Positions 1 to 7,958 of a stretch of DNA of 64,000 nucleotides are shown piece after piece. The position numbers and the translations under genes are program-made. The stretch is from JAJAZB01 sp965249815 (GTDB taxonomy: Bacteria; Bacteroidota; Bacteroidia; Cytophagales; Spirosomataceae). Within the stretch, counting starts at the first letter, position 1. The number at the start of each line of letters is the position of its first letter. The DNA lies in the NCBI GenBank assembly GCA_965249815.1, contig CBDFMV010000003.1:3844001-3908000 (forward strand), read 5' to 3'. The notes beneath the pieces were generated by a model that was not told the origin of the DNA, searched no databases, and saw only the letters and a list, made by a program, of their open reading frames with translations.

Positions 1-305
1 ATAAGGAAACGACGTACTGCTATTCGGAAGAAGAAAAACAGAAGGCCATCGCCAAACTCAGCAACGGAGGCCGGAAGGTCGAAATCACGCGGTTCAAAGG
101 ACTGGGTGAAATTTCGCCCGACGAATTCGGCAAATTCATCGGCGACGACATGCACCTGGAGCCGGTAATTTTGCAGAAAGAAACCACCGTGCCGAAGATT
201 CTGAGTTACTACATGGGCAAAAACACGCCCGAACGCCAGCGGTTCATCATCGAAAACCTGGTGATTGAAAAAGACGAAGTGGAAGCGACGCTGGAGGTAG
301 CTTGA
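1..305 (+). CDS. parE: DNA topoisomerase IV / gyrase subunit B, C-terminal end (partial)
   Basis: Only the last 100 or so codons are inside the window; the reading frame begins at base 3 and ends with TGA at 303-305. The fragment contains RFKGLGEISPDEFGKF and later MGKNTPERQRFIIENL, which belong to the TOPRIM end and C-terminal tail of type IIA topoisomerase B subunits (ATP-driven strand passage, working with an A subunit that cuts DNA). The wording of the tail is closer to Bacteroidota ParE than to GyrB, but with the N-terminal ATPase missing the choice between parE and gyrB is an inference. The next gene, pheA, is on the same strand about 150 bp downstream and has its own promoter-like box. 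Confidence 0.8.
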   Translation, partial: KETTYCYSEEEKQKAIAKLSNGGRKVEITRFKGLGEISPDEFGKFIGDDMHLEPVILQKETTVPKILSYYMGKNTPERQRFIIENLVIEKDEVEATLEVA

Positions 306-324
306 GTTTCGGCTGGACGAATGC

Positions 325-418
325 GAACACGGATTTAACCGGGGCGCGCAGCCGGAAATTACGGGTCTGCACGGATTTAAAAATCAGTGAAAACCAGTTT
401 CCCGCCTAATCCGTGTTC
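325..418. repeat. intergenic repeat-word element with 11-bp inverted ends
   Basis: Between the topoisomerase gene and pheA the word cacggattta occurs twice in direct orientation (328-337 and 370-379). It occurs once more, inverted, near the right end: gaacacggatt at 325-335 pairs with aatccgtgttc at 408-418. The element lies directly before the pheA promoter box. From memory, similar 'cacggattt' words recur in intergenic DNA of several phyla; a genome-wide count would be needed to call it dispersed here. Confidence 0.5.
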
Positions 419-426
419 CCATTTTC

Positions 427-434
427 TATTTTTG
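427..434 (+). promoter_or_regulatory. Bacteroidota-type -7 box (TATTTTTG) for pheA
   Basis: TATTTTTG matches TAnnTTTG exactly and ends 21 bp before the ATG at 456. A transcript starting about 7 bp downstream could not include the in-frame ATG at 387, so the box supports the shorter pheA start. No convincing -33 TTG was found at the ideal distance. Confidence 0.5.
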
Positions 435-455
435 CCAAAACCTACCTTCTTCTCC

Positions 456-1532
456 ATGACCCTTGAAGACTTACGCGCCCGCATCGACGCCCTCGACAAC
501 CAACTCCTTGATTTGCTCAACGACCGCATGGAAGTTGTTCGGCAGGTAGGCGAACTGAAGCGGTCGAGCAACGCGCTCATTTACCGGCCCGAACGCGAGA
601 AGTACATCCTCGACCGCCTCGACGGGCGCAACGAAGGGCTGCTCAACCGCGCCGCCATCGAGGCGATTTTCCTGGAAATTTTCGCCGTTGCCCGTACGCT
701 TGAACTGCCCGAGCGGGTGAGTTACCTCGGGCCGGAGGGCAGTTTCACGCACCAGGCCGCCGAAAGCCGCTTCGGGGCGCTGTGCGAGTACGACGCGTTG
801 CCCACCATCCGTTCGGTGTTCGAGGCCGTTGAAACAGGCCGCGCCCGCTTCGGCGTGGTGCCGATTGAAAACAACCAGGAAGGCGTCGTTTTTGAAACCA
901 TCGACAATTTGAACGAGAAAGACGTCCGCATTGCCGCCGAGGTCGTCACGCCGATTCACTTCGCCTTCGTCACCCAGGCCGAAAAACTGACCGACATCCG
1001 GGCGATTTACTCGAAAGACATTGGCTTTCGGCAGTGCAAAAAGTTCCTTGATGACTATTTCGATGGCCTCAGCCCCGAAATTATTCCCGTCGAATCGACC
1101 TCAAAAGCGGCCAAACTTGCCGCCCATGATCCCCACGCTGCGGCCATTTGCTCGCCCATCGCGGGGAAAATCTTCGGCGTGCCCGTGCTCTTCGACAACA
1201 TCCAGGACAGCAGCGTGAACCGGACGAGGTTTTTGCTGCTGGCAAAAGATTTTCAGAACCAGCCCAGCGGCAACGACAAAACAACGGTCATCGTCAACTT
1301 CCCCGATTCCGACAAGCCGGGGACGCTTTCCAAATTTTTGCGGGAATTCGAGTTGTACGACATCAACCTGACCAAACTCGTCAGCCACCCGTCGCGGGCC
1401 GGGGCGGGGTTTGGGTTCTGGTTTTTGATGGAATTCGAAGGGCACTTCCACGACGAGCGCATTCAGCGGGCCATCAAACGCGGCCCCGCCGACGTGAAGT
1501 GGTTGGGGAGTTACGTGAAACTGGTGGACTGA
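456..1532 (+). CDS. pheA: bifunctional chorismate mutase / prephenate dehydratase
   Basis: The 358-residue product converts chorismate to prephenate and then to phenylpyruvate, the committed steps of phenylalanine synthesis. Residues 1-85 form an AroQ-type chorismate mutase (MTLEDLRARIDALDNQLLDL). Residues 88-265 form the dehydratase, with YLGPEGSFTHQAA at 90-102 and the TRF motif at 257-259. Residues 275-350 are the ACT regulatory domain. In that domain the usual ESRP phenylalanine-binding motif is replaced by V309-S-H311-P, so feedback inhibition may be altered (inference). An upstream in-frame ATG at 387 would add 23 unrelated residues; I chose 456 because the domain begins there and a -7 box lies between the two. 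The gene converges on ribF with a 23-bp gap. Confidence 0.92.
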   Translation: MTLEDLRARIDALDNQLLDLLNDRMEVVRQVGELKRSSNALIYRPEREKYILDRLDGRNEGLLNRAAIEAIFLEIFAVARTLELPERVSYLGPEGSFTHQAAESRFGALCEYDALPTIRSVFEAVETGRARFGVVPIENNQEGVVFETIDNLNEKDVRIAAEVVTPIHFAFVTQAEKLTDIRAIYSKDIGFRQCKKFLDDYFDGLSPEIIPVESTSKAAKLAAHDPHAAAICSPIAGKIFGVPVLFDNIQDSSVNRTRFLLLAKDFQNQPSGNDKTTVIVNFPDSDKPGTLSKFLREFELYDINLTKLVSHPSRAGAGFGFWFLMEFEGHFHDERIQRAIKRGPADVKWLGSYVKLVD

Positions 1533-1555
1533 GAAACTGTGAATGAGAAATTTCG

Positions 1556-2497
1556 TTAAACCCCGGTTCCTGTTTTCAAAAGGTTTCGCGCCGTCACTTC
1601 ATCCAGTTTTAATTGCTCGATGAGCGCGGGCAGGCCGCCGTACTTCTCTTCGGCGCGCATCCAATCCACGAATTCCAGCGTAAGTTTCTCGCCGTAAATG
1701 TCCCGACCGAAGTCGAAAATGTTCACCTCGATGGTGCGGCCAATGCCGCCGACGGTCGGGTTGGTGCCGACACTGAGCATCCCGCCGAGCGTTTGCCCGC
1801 GCCAGCGCACGTGCACGGCGTAAATACCCAAAGCAGGCACCAGTTTATAATCTTCGTGTATTTCGAGGTTGGCCGTGGGGTAGCCAATCGTGCGGCCCAG
1901 TTGCCGGCCTTTCACCACCGTGCCCGTCAGCGGGTAGTTCCGGCCCAGAAACTGCGCCGCGTGCCGCACCTGCCCGCTCAGCAGCGCCGCCCGGATTTGC
2001 GACGAACTCACGGCCACGTGTTCGATGTCCTGCCGGGGAATTTCCTCAATCGTAAAGCCGTATCGATCCGCGTTGGCGCTCAGGTAATCGAAACCGCCCT
2101 CGCGGTTGCGCCCAAAGCGGTGGTCGTAGCCGATGACGAGCGTGCGGGTGCCAATGGTCTCAATCAGAATTTTTTGAATGAATTCTTCGGACGTCAGCAG
2201 CGAGAAATCGCGCGTGAACGGAATTACCAGCAGGTGATCGACGTTCTGGGCGGCCAGCAAGTCAATTTTTTCGTCGAGCGTGGAAAGCAGCTTCAGGTTC
2301 GGGCTGTCGGCGGCCACGACGGTGCGCGGGTGCGGAAAGTACGTGATGACGACCGATTCGCCGCCCGTGGCATCGGCCACTTCGCGCAACCGACCCAGGA
2401 TTTTCTGGTGACCCAAATGGACCCCGTCGAACGTGCCGCTGGTGACGACCGCGTTGGGTAGACGCCGGAATTGCTCGATGCCGTAAGAAACGTTCAT
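1556..2497 (-). CDS. ribF: bifunctional riboflavin kinase / FAD synthetase
   Basis: The 313-residue protein makes FMN from riboflavin and then FAD. The adenylyltransferase half carries GTFDGVHLGH (21-30), YDHRFGRNREG (124-134) and SSSQIR (164-169). The kinase half carries the GYPTAN motif (205-210). Length is normal for the family. It is the last gene of the reverse-strand run ftsX-DUF3098-uppP-truB-ribF, starting 9 bp after the truB stop, which indicates co-transcription. The truB-ribF pairing is common in many bacteria. Confidence 0.95.
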   Translation of the reverse strand: MNVSYGIEQFRRLPNAVVTSGTFDGVHLGHQKILGRLREVADATGGESVVITYFPHPRTVVAADSPNLKLLSTLDEKIDLLAAQNVDHLLVIPFTRDFSLLTSEEFIQKILIETIGTRTLVIGYDHRFGRNREGGFDYLSANADRYGFTIEEIPRQDIEHVAVSSSQIRAALLSGQVRHAAQFLGRNYPLTGTVVKGRQLGRTIGYPTANLEIHEDYKLVPALGIYAVHVRWRGQTLGGMLSVGTNPTVGGIGRTIEVNIFDFGRDIYGEKLTLEFVDWMRAEEKYGGLPALIEQLKLDEVTARNLLKTGTGV

Positions 2498-2506
2498 GCA
2501 AAAAAG

Positions 2507-3229
2507 TCAGGACGGCTTGGGCGGGGCAATGGATTGGCGCGCCGCCTCGAACGCCTCGATGGTTAACGCGTCTTCCACCCGAAAGTTTCCGATGCGGGTG
2601 CGCCGCAGCGCGCTCAGGTACGCGCCCGACTGGACGGCCAGGCCCAAATCGCGCACGAGGCTGCGAATGTACGTGCCTTTCGAGCAAACAACCCGAAAAC
2701 CGACTTCGGGGAACCGGCTGGCGTCGAGGTCGAACACGGAAACTTCGACCGACCGGGCTTTCAACTCAACTTCGTCGCCCCGGCCCTGATGGGCTTTTTT
2801 GTAAGCCCGCTTACCATTCACTTTGATGGCCGAGAACACGGGCGGAATCTGCTCGATGCGCCCGGTCAGGCTGGCGGCGGCGGCGGTCAGGAGTTCGGGC
2901 GTAATGTGGTTGATGGGAAATTCGGCGTCGAAGTCGCGCTCCAGATCGAACGAAGGCGTGGTTTTGCCGAGCACGAGCGTGCCGGTATATTCTTTTTCCT
3001 GGGCCTGAACTTCATCGATTTGCTTCGTCATCCGGCCCGTGCAGCAGATCAGCAGCCCCGTGGCGAGCGGGTCGAGCGTGCCGGCGTGGCCGATTTTTTT
3101 GAAATTTCCGGCGCGTTTTAACTTCCGCACCACGTCGAACGACGTCCAGCCCAGCGGCTTGTCGATGAGAAGTACCTCGCCGGGATCAACGAAATTCAGG
3201 TTGGAGATTTCGGATTGCGGAGTTAGCAC
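2507..3229 (-). CDS. truB: tRNA pseudouridine(55) synthase
   Basis: The 240-residue enzyme isomerises U55 in the T-loop of tRNAs. LLIDKPLGWTSFDVV (20-34) opens the catalytic domain and HAGTLDPLATGLL contains the catalytic Asp53. It is slightly shorter than E. coli TruB and lacks an obvious C-terminal PUA domain, as is usual for Bacteroidota. The start lies 3 bp after the uppP stop, so the two are translationally close. About 14 residues precede the conserved core; an internal start cannot be excluded. Confidence 0.94.
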   Translation of the reverse strand: MLTPQSEISNLNFVDPGEVLLIDKPLGWTSFDVVRKLKRAGNFKKIGHAGTLDPLATGLLICCTGRMTKQIDEVQAQEKEYTGTLVLGKTTPSFDLERDFDAEFPINHITPELLTAAAASLTGRIEQIPPVFSAIKVNGKRAYKKAHQGRGDEVELKARSVEVSVFDLDASRFPEVGFRVVCSKGTYIRSLVRDLGLAVQSGAYLSALRRTRIGNFRVEDALTIEAFEAARQSIAPPKPS

Positions 3230-3232
3230 CGT

Positions 3233-4018
3233 TTAAACAATCGAAAGTTTCACCCCGCTCGCCAGCAGCGCCAGAATCACCACGCCGACGGCGATGCGGT
3301 ACCAGCCAAAGGCCCGGAACCCATATTTGGTCAGGAAGTTGATGAAAAACCGGATGGCCAGCATCGCCACCACGAAGGCCACGACATTGCCAACGACCAG
3401 CATCTGCACATCGGCGGAACTCAGCGTGAGGCCGTCTTTGTAGAAATCGTAGAGTTTTTTAGCCGTCGCCCCGAACATGGTCGGCACCGCCAGGAAGAAC
3501 GAAAACTCCGCCGCCTGTTTCCGACTCAACCCCTGCGCCATGCCCCCGACGATGGTCGCCGCCGACCGACTCACACCGGGAATCATCGAAATGCACTGAA
3601 ACAAGCCAATCGTGAAGGCTTTCGGGTAGGTGATGAGGCGGTTGTTGGGGTTGCGAAACCACCTGTCGACGAACAGGAGCACCACGCCGCCCACGAGCAG
3701 CGAAATGGCCACCGTCGTCACACTTTCGAGCAGGCTGTCGATCAAATCGTTGAGCAACAGCCCCAGCACCATGGCCGGGATGAAGGCCACCAAAAGTTTA
3801 AAGTAAAAATCGAGCGATTGGAAAAACCGTTTAAAGTACAGCACGACCACGGCAAGAATGGCCCCCAACTGCACGCAAACGGTAAATAATTTGACGAAGG
3901 CCGATTCCTCAATACCCATCAGCGAGGAGGCGATGATCATGTGGCCGGTGGACGATATGGGAAGGTACTCGGTCAGCCCCTCGACGATGGCGAGGATGAG
4001 GGTTTGGATGAGGGTCAT
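3233..4018 (-). CDS. uppP: undecaprenyl-diphosphate phosphatase (bacitracin resistance protein)
   Basis: The 261-residue integral membrane protein removes a phosphate from undecaprenyl diphosphate so the lipid carrier can be reused for peptidoglycan and glycan export. The signature EGLTEYLPISSTGH lies at residues 13-26, with Glu13 and Glu17 as expected catalytic residues, and PGVSRSA follows in the second half. Seven to eight hydrophobic segments are visible. An in-frame ATG at 4063 would add 15 polar residues; I prefer the ATG at 4018 because MTLIQTLILAIVEG is the usual family N-terminus. Confidence 0.94.
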   Translation of the reverse strand: MTLIQTLILAIVEGLTEYLPISSTGHMIIASSLMGIEESAFVKLFTVCVQLGAILAVVVLYFKRFFQSLDFYFKLLVAFIPAMVLGLLLNDLIDSLLESVTTVAISLLVGGVVLLFVDRWFRNPNNRLITYPKAFTIGLFQCISMIPGVSRSAATIVGGMAQGLSRKQAAEFSFFLAVPTMFGATAKKLYDFYKDGLTLSSADVQMLVVGNVVAFVVAMLAIRFFINFLTKYGFRAFGWYRIAVGVVILALLASGVKLSIV

Positions 4019-4063
4019 GGAGTCGGGTGAATCGGGTTGTTCGTAGCGGCGGGCGACAAACAA

Positions 4064-4300
4064 CTAAACGGGTTTACGCAGGATGGCCCAGAATTCGAGC
4101 AGGAAACCGGCCATCGTCACGATGGGGCCGAGGGTGAGGCCCAGAAAGCCAAAGCCAAATTCCTGGTTGTCGAAACTCATGATGAGAAAGCCCACGAGAA
4201 TCACCACCACGCCGACAACCATCAGCAGGTAGTTGGTGCGGCCAAACGGCAGGGCCGCTTTGGGCGAGACCGCCGGAGTTCCTTTTTGATCAGGTTTCAT
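4064..4300 (-). CDS. DUF3098 small membrane protein
   Basis: The 78-residue protein has a short polar N-terminus, then two hydrophobic helices (about 24-43 and 51-72) joined by a MSFDNQEFGF loop. Size, topology and position between ftsX and uppP match the DUF3098 family found in Bacteroidota. No biochemical function is known to me. The operon context with ftsX and uppP suggests an envelope or division role, which is inference only. Confidence 0.8.
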   Translation of the reverse strand: MKPDQKGTPAVSPKAALPFGRTNYLLMVVGVVVILVGFLIMSFDNQEFGFGFLGLTLGPIVTMAGFLLEFWAILRKPV

Positions 4301-4315
4301 AAACGAAGTTGAAAA

Positions 4316-5200
4316 TCAGTAGAGTTCGTCGAGGGAAAGCCGCAGGTACCGCTCCACCGACTGGAACGTGCTCAGCACAGCAATTAATACGCCCAGCAGC
4401 ACAATCGCCGCACCGAGGAGGAGCATTTTACCGGGTTCCTGCAAGCCCCGGAGTTCGGGAATGTTGGCGTTGGCCACTTCGAGCAGACCGAAGAGCAACA
4501 CGCAGGCAATCAGGCCGCTGAGCAGGCCCTGCAAGGCCCCTTTCCCCAGAAACGGCTTGCGGATAAAGCCGTGGGTGGCCCCGACGAGTTGCATCGAGCG
4601 AATCAGGAACCGCTGCGAGTAAAGCGAGAGTTTGATGGTGTTGTTGACCAGCAGCACAATCACGAGCAGCAGTAACCCGACGAACACCGACAACACGAGG
4701 TAGATTTTGGTAAAATTCCGGTTCACCTCGTCGGCGAAGTCGCGGACATAATCGGCTTCGCGTACGCCGCTGAGGCTTTCGAGGTCGGCTTTGACGGCTT
4801 TCAACTGCGCTTCCGAAAAATAGTCGTCGCGCACTTTCAGGTTGTACACGTCGAGAAGGGGGTTTTCGCCGAGCAGTTCCTTGAAATCTTCGCGGGTGTC
4901 GCGGATGAATTTTTCAGCGGCCTGTTCTTTCGAGACGAAGCGAATCTGCGGCTGATCGTTCAGGGTTAGCACGTACGGTTTTTGGGAAAGTTTCTGGAAA
5001 AGGGCGTCGCGCTGGCCGGCCTGGGTTTCGTCTTCGACGTACACCTGCACCTCCAGGTTCTGCTTGACGATTTCGGAAAGCTTGCGCCCCGAGAGCGTCA
5101 GCAACCCACATAACCCGATGAGAAACAAGGCGATGGTCAGACTGATGGTGACCGTCAGGTTCGGGTAGGGACTGCGTTTGCTGGTTCTGCGGTTGGCCAT
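4316..5200 (-). CDS. ftsX: cell division protein FtsX
   Basis: The 294-residue inner-membrane protein has one N-terminal transmembrane helix, an extracytoplasmic domain (about 45-165) and three C-terminal helices of the FtsX permease fold. With the ATPase FtsE it transmits a signal across the membrane to peptidoglycan hydrolases. No ftsE is adjacent, as is common in this phylum. A longer frame to 5260 exists, but a -7 box at 5220-5227 lies inside that extension, so the ATG at 5200 (MANRRTSKR) is preferred. It heads the operon running to ribF. Confidence 0.9.
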   Translation of the reverse strand: MANRRTSKRSPYPNLTVTISLTIALFLIGLCGLLTLSGRKLSEIVKQNLEVQVYVEDETQAGQRDALFQKLSQKPYVLTLNDQPQIRFVSKEQAAEKFIRDTREDFKELLGENPLLDVYNLKVRDDYFSEAQLKAVKADLESLSGVREADYVRDFADEVNRNFTKIYLVLSVFVGLLLLVIVLLVNNTIKLSLYSQRFLIRSMQLVGATHGFIRKPFLGKGALQGLLSGLIACVLLFGLLEVANANIPELRGLQEPGKMLLLGAAIVLLGVLIAVLSTFQSVERYLRLSLDELY

Positions 5201-5219
5201 CGTGTTGGGGGTACGGTCG

Positions 5220-5227
5220 CAAAAATA
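5220..5227 (-). promoter_or_regulatory. -7 box (TATTTTTG) for the ftsX operon
   Basis: On the reverse strand the bases read TATTTTTG, an exact TAnnTTTG match, ending 19 bp upstream of the ftsX ATG. The expected 5' leader would be only about 12 nt. A matching -33 TTG was not clear. Confidence 0.5.
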
Positions 5228-5302
5228 CGGGGATTTCCCAAAAGCGAAAGCCCGCAGCAATGCGCCACGGGCCGATTAAGAAAAATTAACAGCGTGAATC
5301 AT

Positions 5303-5917
5303 TTAATTTCTCCGGCTCATCTCGTCCCGGATTTTGGCCGCCCGTTCGTACTCTTCGTGGGCCAGGGCTTCGTCGAGCATCCGCTGGAGTTCGTCGAAAC
5401 TGTTGTCGCGGAGTTGGTCGGTAAACGGTTTCGACGACGCCTGGGTCCGCCGGGGCACCAATTCTTCGTCTTCGTCGTCCTCGTCTTCCTCATCGCGGGT
5501 GGCGGCTTCGCTGGCTACGATGCCCGCCTCGGAAAGAATGGTTTCGTAGGTGTAAATCGGCACGCCAAACCGCAGCCCGATGGCGATGGCGTCGGAGGGG
5601 CGGGCGTCCACCACGCGCTCGTTCAGCTTGTCCGAACACACGACTTTCGCGAAGAAAATGCCTTCGCGCAGCTCTGAAATAACGATTTCGGTAACGTTGA
5701 AGTGGAAATTCTTGGCGAAGGACTTGAACAGGTCGTGCGTCATGGGGCGGTTGGGCACGATCTTCTCGATTTCGATGGCAATGGCCTGGGCCTCAAACAT
5801 TCCAATGATGATGGGCAGTCGTCGGTTGCCGTATTCTTCACCCAGCACGAGTGCAAACGAGCCGGTCTGCGACTGGCTGGGCGATAGCCCCAGGATTTCC
5901 AACTTTATTTTTTCCAC
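5303..5917 (-). CDS. DUF151 bifunctional nuclease-family protein with C-terminal UVR motif
   Basis: The 204-residue product begins VEKIKLEILGLSPSQSQTG and contains the DUF151 core (LPIIIGMFEAQAIAIEIE; VDARPSDAIAIGLRFGVPIY). An acidic linker of about 20 residues (EDEDDEDEE) follows, then a UVR-type helix pair (SFDELQRMLDEALAHEEYERAAKIRDEM). DUF151 proteins have been reported as nucleases in plants and bacteria; the UVR motif in UvrB/UvrC mediates protein contact. I chose a GTG start at 5917 because an exact -7 box sits at 5942-5949, inside the longer frame that reaches 6031, and because homologues start at (M)EKIKLEI. Confidence 0.85.
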   Translation of the reverse strand: MEKIKLEILGLSPSQSQTGSFALVLGEEYGNRRLPIIIGMFEAQAIAIEIEKIVPNRPMTHDLFKSFAKNFHFNVTEIVISELREGIFFAKVVCSDKLNERVVDARPSDAIAIGLRFGVPIYTYETILSEAGIVASEAATRDEEDEDDEDEELVPRRTQASSKPFTDQLRDNSFDELQRMLDEALAHEEYERAAKIRDEMSRRN

Positions 5918-5941
5918 TACGCAATTTTTAATTTGAGCAGG

Positions 5942-5949
5942 CAAAAATA
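5942..5949 (-). promoter_or_regulatory. -7 box (TATTTTTG) for the DUF151 gene
   Basis: An exact TAnnTTTG match on the reverse strand, 24 bp before the proposed GTG start at 5917. It argues against the 38-residue N-terminal extension allowed by the open frame. Confidence 0.5.
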
Positions 5950-5950
5950 A

Positions 5951-6021
5951 AGAAAAAGGAGAAGGGAGGAAAGGAGGAAGGACAAAGGAAATGCGCTCTT
6001 TGTGCTTTCTTCCTCCTCTCC
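5951..6021. repeat. imperfect purine/pyrimidine inverted repeat
   Basis: A purine-rich stretch (words like ggaggaaagg, about 5957-5988) is followed by its loose inverse (tgctttcttcctcctct, about 6002-6018) around a short loop. It lies in the etfA-DUF151 junction. The pairing is imperfect and the arms low in complexity, so a terminator or simple slippage product are both possible. Confidence 0.4.
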
Positions 6022-6027
6022 GCGTGG

Positions 6028-6996
6028 TCAACCCGCCGACTGCACGGCTTTCGTGAGCCGGGGGAGAATGTCGAACACGTCGCCCACAATGCCGTAATCG
6101 GCGGCTTTGAAAAACGGCGCTTCGGCGTCTTTGTTGATCACCACGATGACTTTCGAGCCGTTGACACCCGCCAGGTGCTGGATGGCCCCCGAAATGCCGC
6201 AGGCCACGTACAAATTTGGGCTGACTTTGATGCCCGTTTGCCCGATGTGCTCGTGGTGGGGCCGCCAGTCGAGGTCGCTGACGGGTTTGGAGCAGCCCGT
6301 GGCCGCGTGGAGGGCATGGGCGAGGTCTTCGAGAATGCCCCAGTTTTCGGGGCCTTTCATGCCGCGTCCGCCCGACACGATGATGTCGGCTTCAGTGAGG
6401 GGTACTTCGCCGTCGGCTTTTTCCACGCCGGTTACTTTGGCCGCGAAATCGCCGTCGTTGAGCGCCGGGCTGAAGGCATCGACGCTCGCTTTGGCGTCGG
6501 TAGTTTCGGGGGCAACGGCGTTTTTCTTGACGGTAATGATTTTTACCTCCGACGTCATTTCGGTAACGGCGAAGGCTTTGCCGGTGTAAATGCTCCTCTT
6601 CACGCGCAGGTTCGAGGCGTCGCCTTCGGGCAGGTCCACAACGTTGGATACCAGCCCGGCTTTCAGCTTTCCGGCAGCACGGGCGGCTACGGCGTCGCCG
6701 AGCGCCGATTTGGCGATCACGACTACCTGCGCGCCTTCCTGCTGCGCGGCGGCGGCCAGTACGCTGGCGTAGGCCAGGTTGTTGGTCTGGGCGAGGCGTT
6801 CGTCGGCGGCGTGGAGCACTTTCGTGGCCCCGTAGTGGCCAGCCAGTTCGAGTTCGGCGGGTTCAGCCGGACCGATGGCCAGGGCCGTGGCCGTGGTGCC
6901 GAGCATCCGGGCGACTTTCGCCCCGTAAAAAACGGCTTCCAGTGAGGACTTCCGGATGGAACCGTTATCGAGTTCAGTGAAGATTAGAACGGACAT
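6028..6996 (-). CDS. etfA: electron transfer flavoprotein subunit alpha
   Basis: The 322-residue subunit binds FAD and passes electrons from acyl-CoA dehydrogenases to ETF:quinone oxidoreductase. The N-terminal half is the variable Rossmann-like domain. The C-terminal FAD domain carries SGGRGMKGPENWGIL, VSDLDWRPHHEHIGQTG and LYVACGISGAIQHLAG. It follows etfB on the same strand, separated by a 99-bp inverted-repeat spacer. The glutaryl-CoA dehydrogenase near 59 kb is one plausible electron donor (inference). Confidence 0.95.
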   Translation of the reverse strand: MSVLIFTELDNGSIRKSSLEAVFYGAKVARMLGTTATALAIGPAEPAELELAGHYGATKVLHAADERLAQTNNLAYASVLAAAAQQEGAQVVVIAKSALGDAVAARAAGKLKAGLVSNVVDLPEGDASNLRVKRSIYTGKAFAVTEMTSEVKIITVKKNAVAPETTDAKASVDAFSPALNDGDFAAKVTGVEKADGEVPLTEADIIVSGGRGMKGPENWGILEDLAHALHAATGCSKPVSDLDWRPHHEHIGQTGIKVSPNLYVACGISGAIQHLAGVNGSKVIVVINKDAEAPFFKAADYGIVGDVFDILPRLTKAVQSAG

Positions 6997-7095
6997 TTTA
7001 ATGAAGAGTGTAAAGTGAAAAGTGAAAAGTTGACATTGTAAAGTGAACAGTGAGCGGCGCGAAGCAACTTATCACTCTTCACTTTACACTTTTCA
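6997..7095. repeat. word-repeat inverted element between etfB and etfA
   Basis: The spacer is built from variants of the word agtgaaa (left, about 7000-7032) and their inverse tttcact (right, about 7070-7096), giving an imperfect hairpin of roughly 30 bp per arm. The element fills the whole gap between the etfB stop and the etfA start. In an operon such a stem could stabilise or attenuate the downstream cistron; this is inference. Confidence 0.6.
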
Positions 7096-7833
7096 CTATA
7101 AAACCTTCGCCTCGGTGCGGAGCAGCCGGATGAGTGTCTCGGCTTCCTCGGCGGGAATCATCTTGCAGGCTCCTTTTGCCGGGGGCAGTTCGTATTTCTG
7201 AACCTTCGTCAGACTATCGTTGCCAGTTGGCTCCACGATTTTGAGCGGCTTGGTGCGGGCGGTCATGATGCCGCGCATGTTCGGAATTTTCCACTCGGCA
7301 ATCGGCTCCTGGCAACCCAGCACCAGCGGCAGGCTGGCTTCGAGGGTTTCCTTGCCGCCTTCGATTTCGCGGGAAAATTTGGCCGTCGTGCCCTCAACGT
7401 CGAGTTTCATCACGGGCGAAAACGACGGAATGCCCAGCATTTCGCCCACGATGCCGTGCACCTGCCCACCGTTGAAATCGATGGATTCGCGGCCCATCAG
7501 AATCAGGTCGTACTGTTCTTGTTTGGCAATGGCGACGATTTGTTCGGCCACGAAGTAAGCGTCGGTGGGTTCGGCATTAACCCGAATGGCGTCGTCGGCC
7601 CCGATGGCCAGGCACTTGCGGATGACGGGTTCGCTGTCGGCCTCGCCCACGTTGAGCACCGTCAGGGTGCCGCCGAGTTGTTCTTTCAGTTCCACGGCGC
7701 GGCTGAGGGCGTAGTCGTCGTACGGCCCGGTGATGTACTGCACCCCGGTTTTGTTGAATTTCGTGTCGCCGTCGGTGAACGAAATTTTGGCCGTGGTGTC
7801 GGGCACACTCGTCACGCAGACTAAAATTTTCAT
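7096..7833 (-). CDS. etfB: electron transfer flavoprotein subunit beta
   Basis: The 245-residue subunit begins MKILVCVTSVPDTTAKI and carries the ETF-beta pattern (GPYDDYALSRAVELKE; LILMGRESIDFNGGQVHG; the late PNMRGIMTARTKP). It binds AMP and docks to EtfA. It is transcribed before etfA. The 125-bp region to its right is shared with a divergent small gene at 7959; on the reverse strand a one-mismatch -7 box (TACTTTCG, about 7893-7900) is visible there. Confidence 0.95.
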   Translation of the reverse strand: MKILVCVTSVPDTTAKISFTDGDTKFNKTGVQYITGPYDDYALSRAVELKEQLGGTLTVLNVGEADSEPVIRKCLAIGADDAIRVNAEPTDAYFVAEQIVAIAKQEQYDLILMGRESIDFNGGQVHGIVGEMLGIPSFSPVMKLDVEGTTAKFSREIEGGKETLEASLPLVLGCQEPIAEWKIPNMRGIMTARTKPLKIVEPTGNDSLTKVQKYELPPAKGACKMIPAEEAETLIRLLRTEAKVL

Positions 7834-7958
7834 GCTGCTTGGTTTTAGAATTTGGTGAAGGTTCGTCTACACAAATGACGGAACTTTGCGCGGCGAAAGT
7901 AGCAACTATCCCCGAAGAACCGTATGCACGCATACTAAATTTTTGCCCGCTCTTTTTT

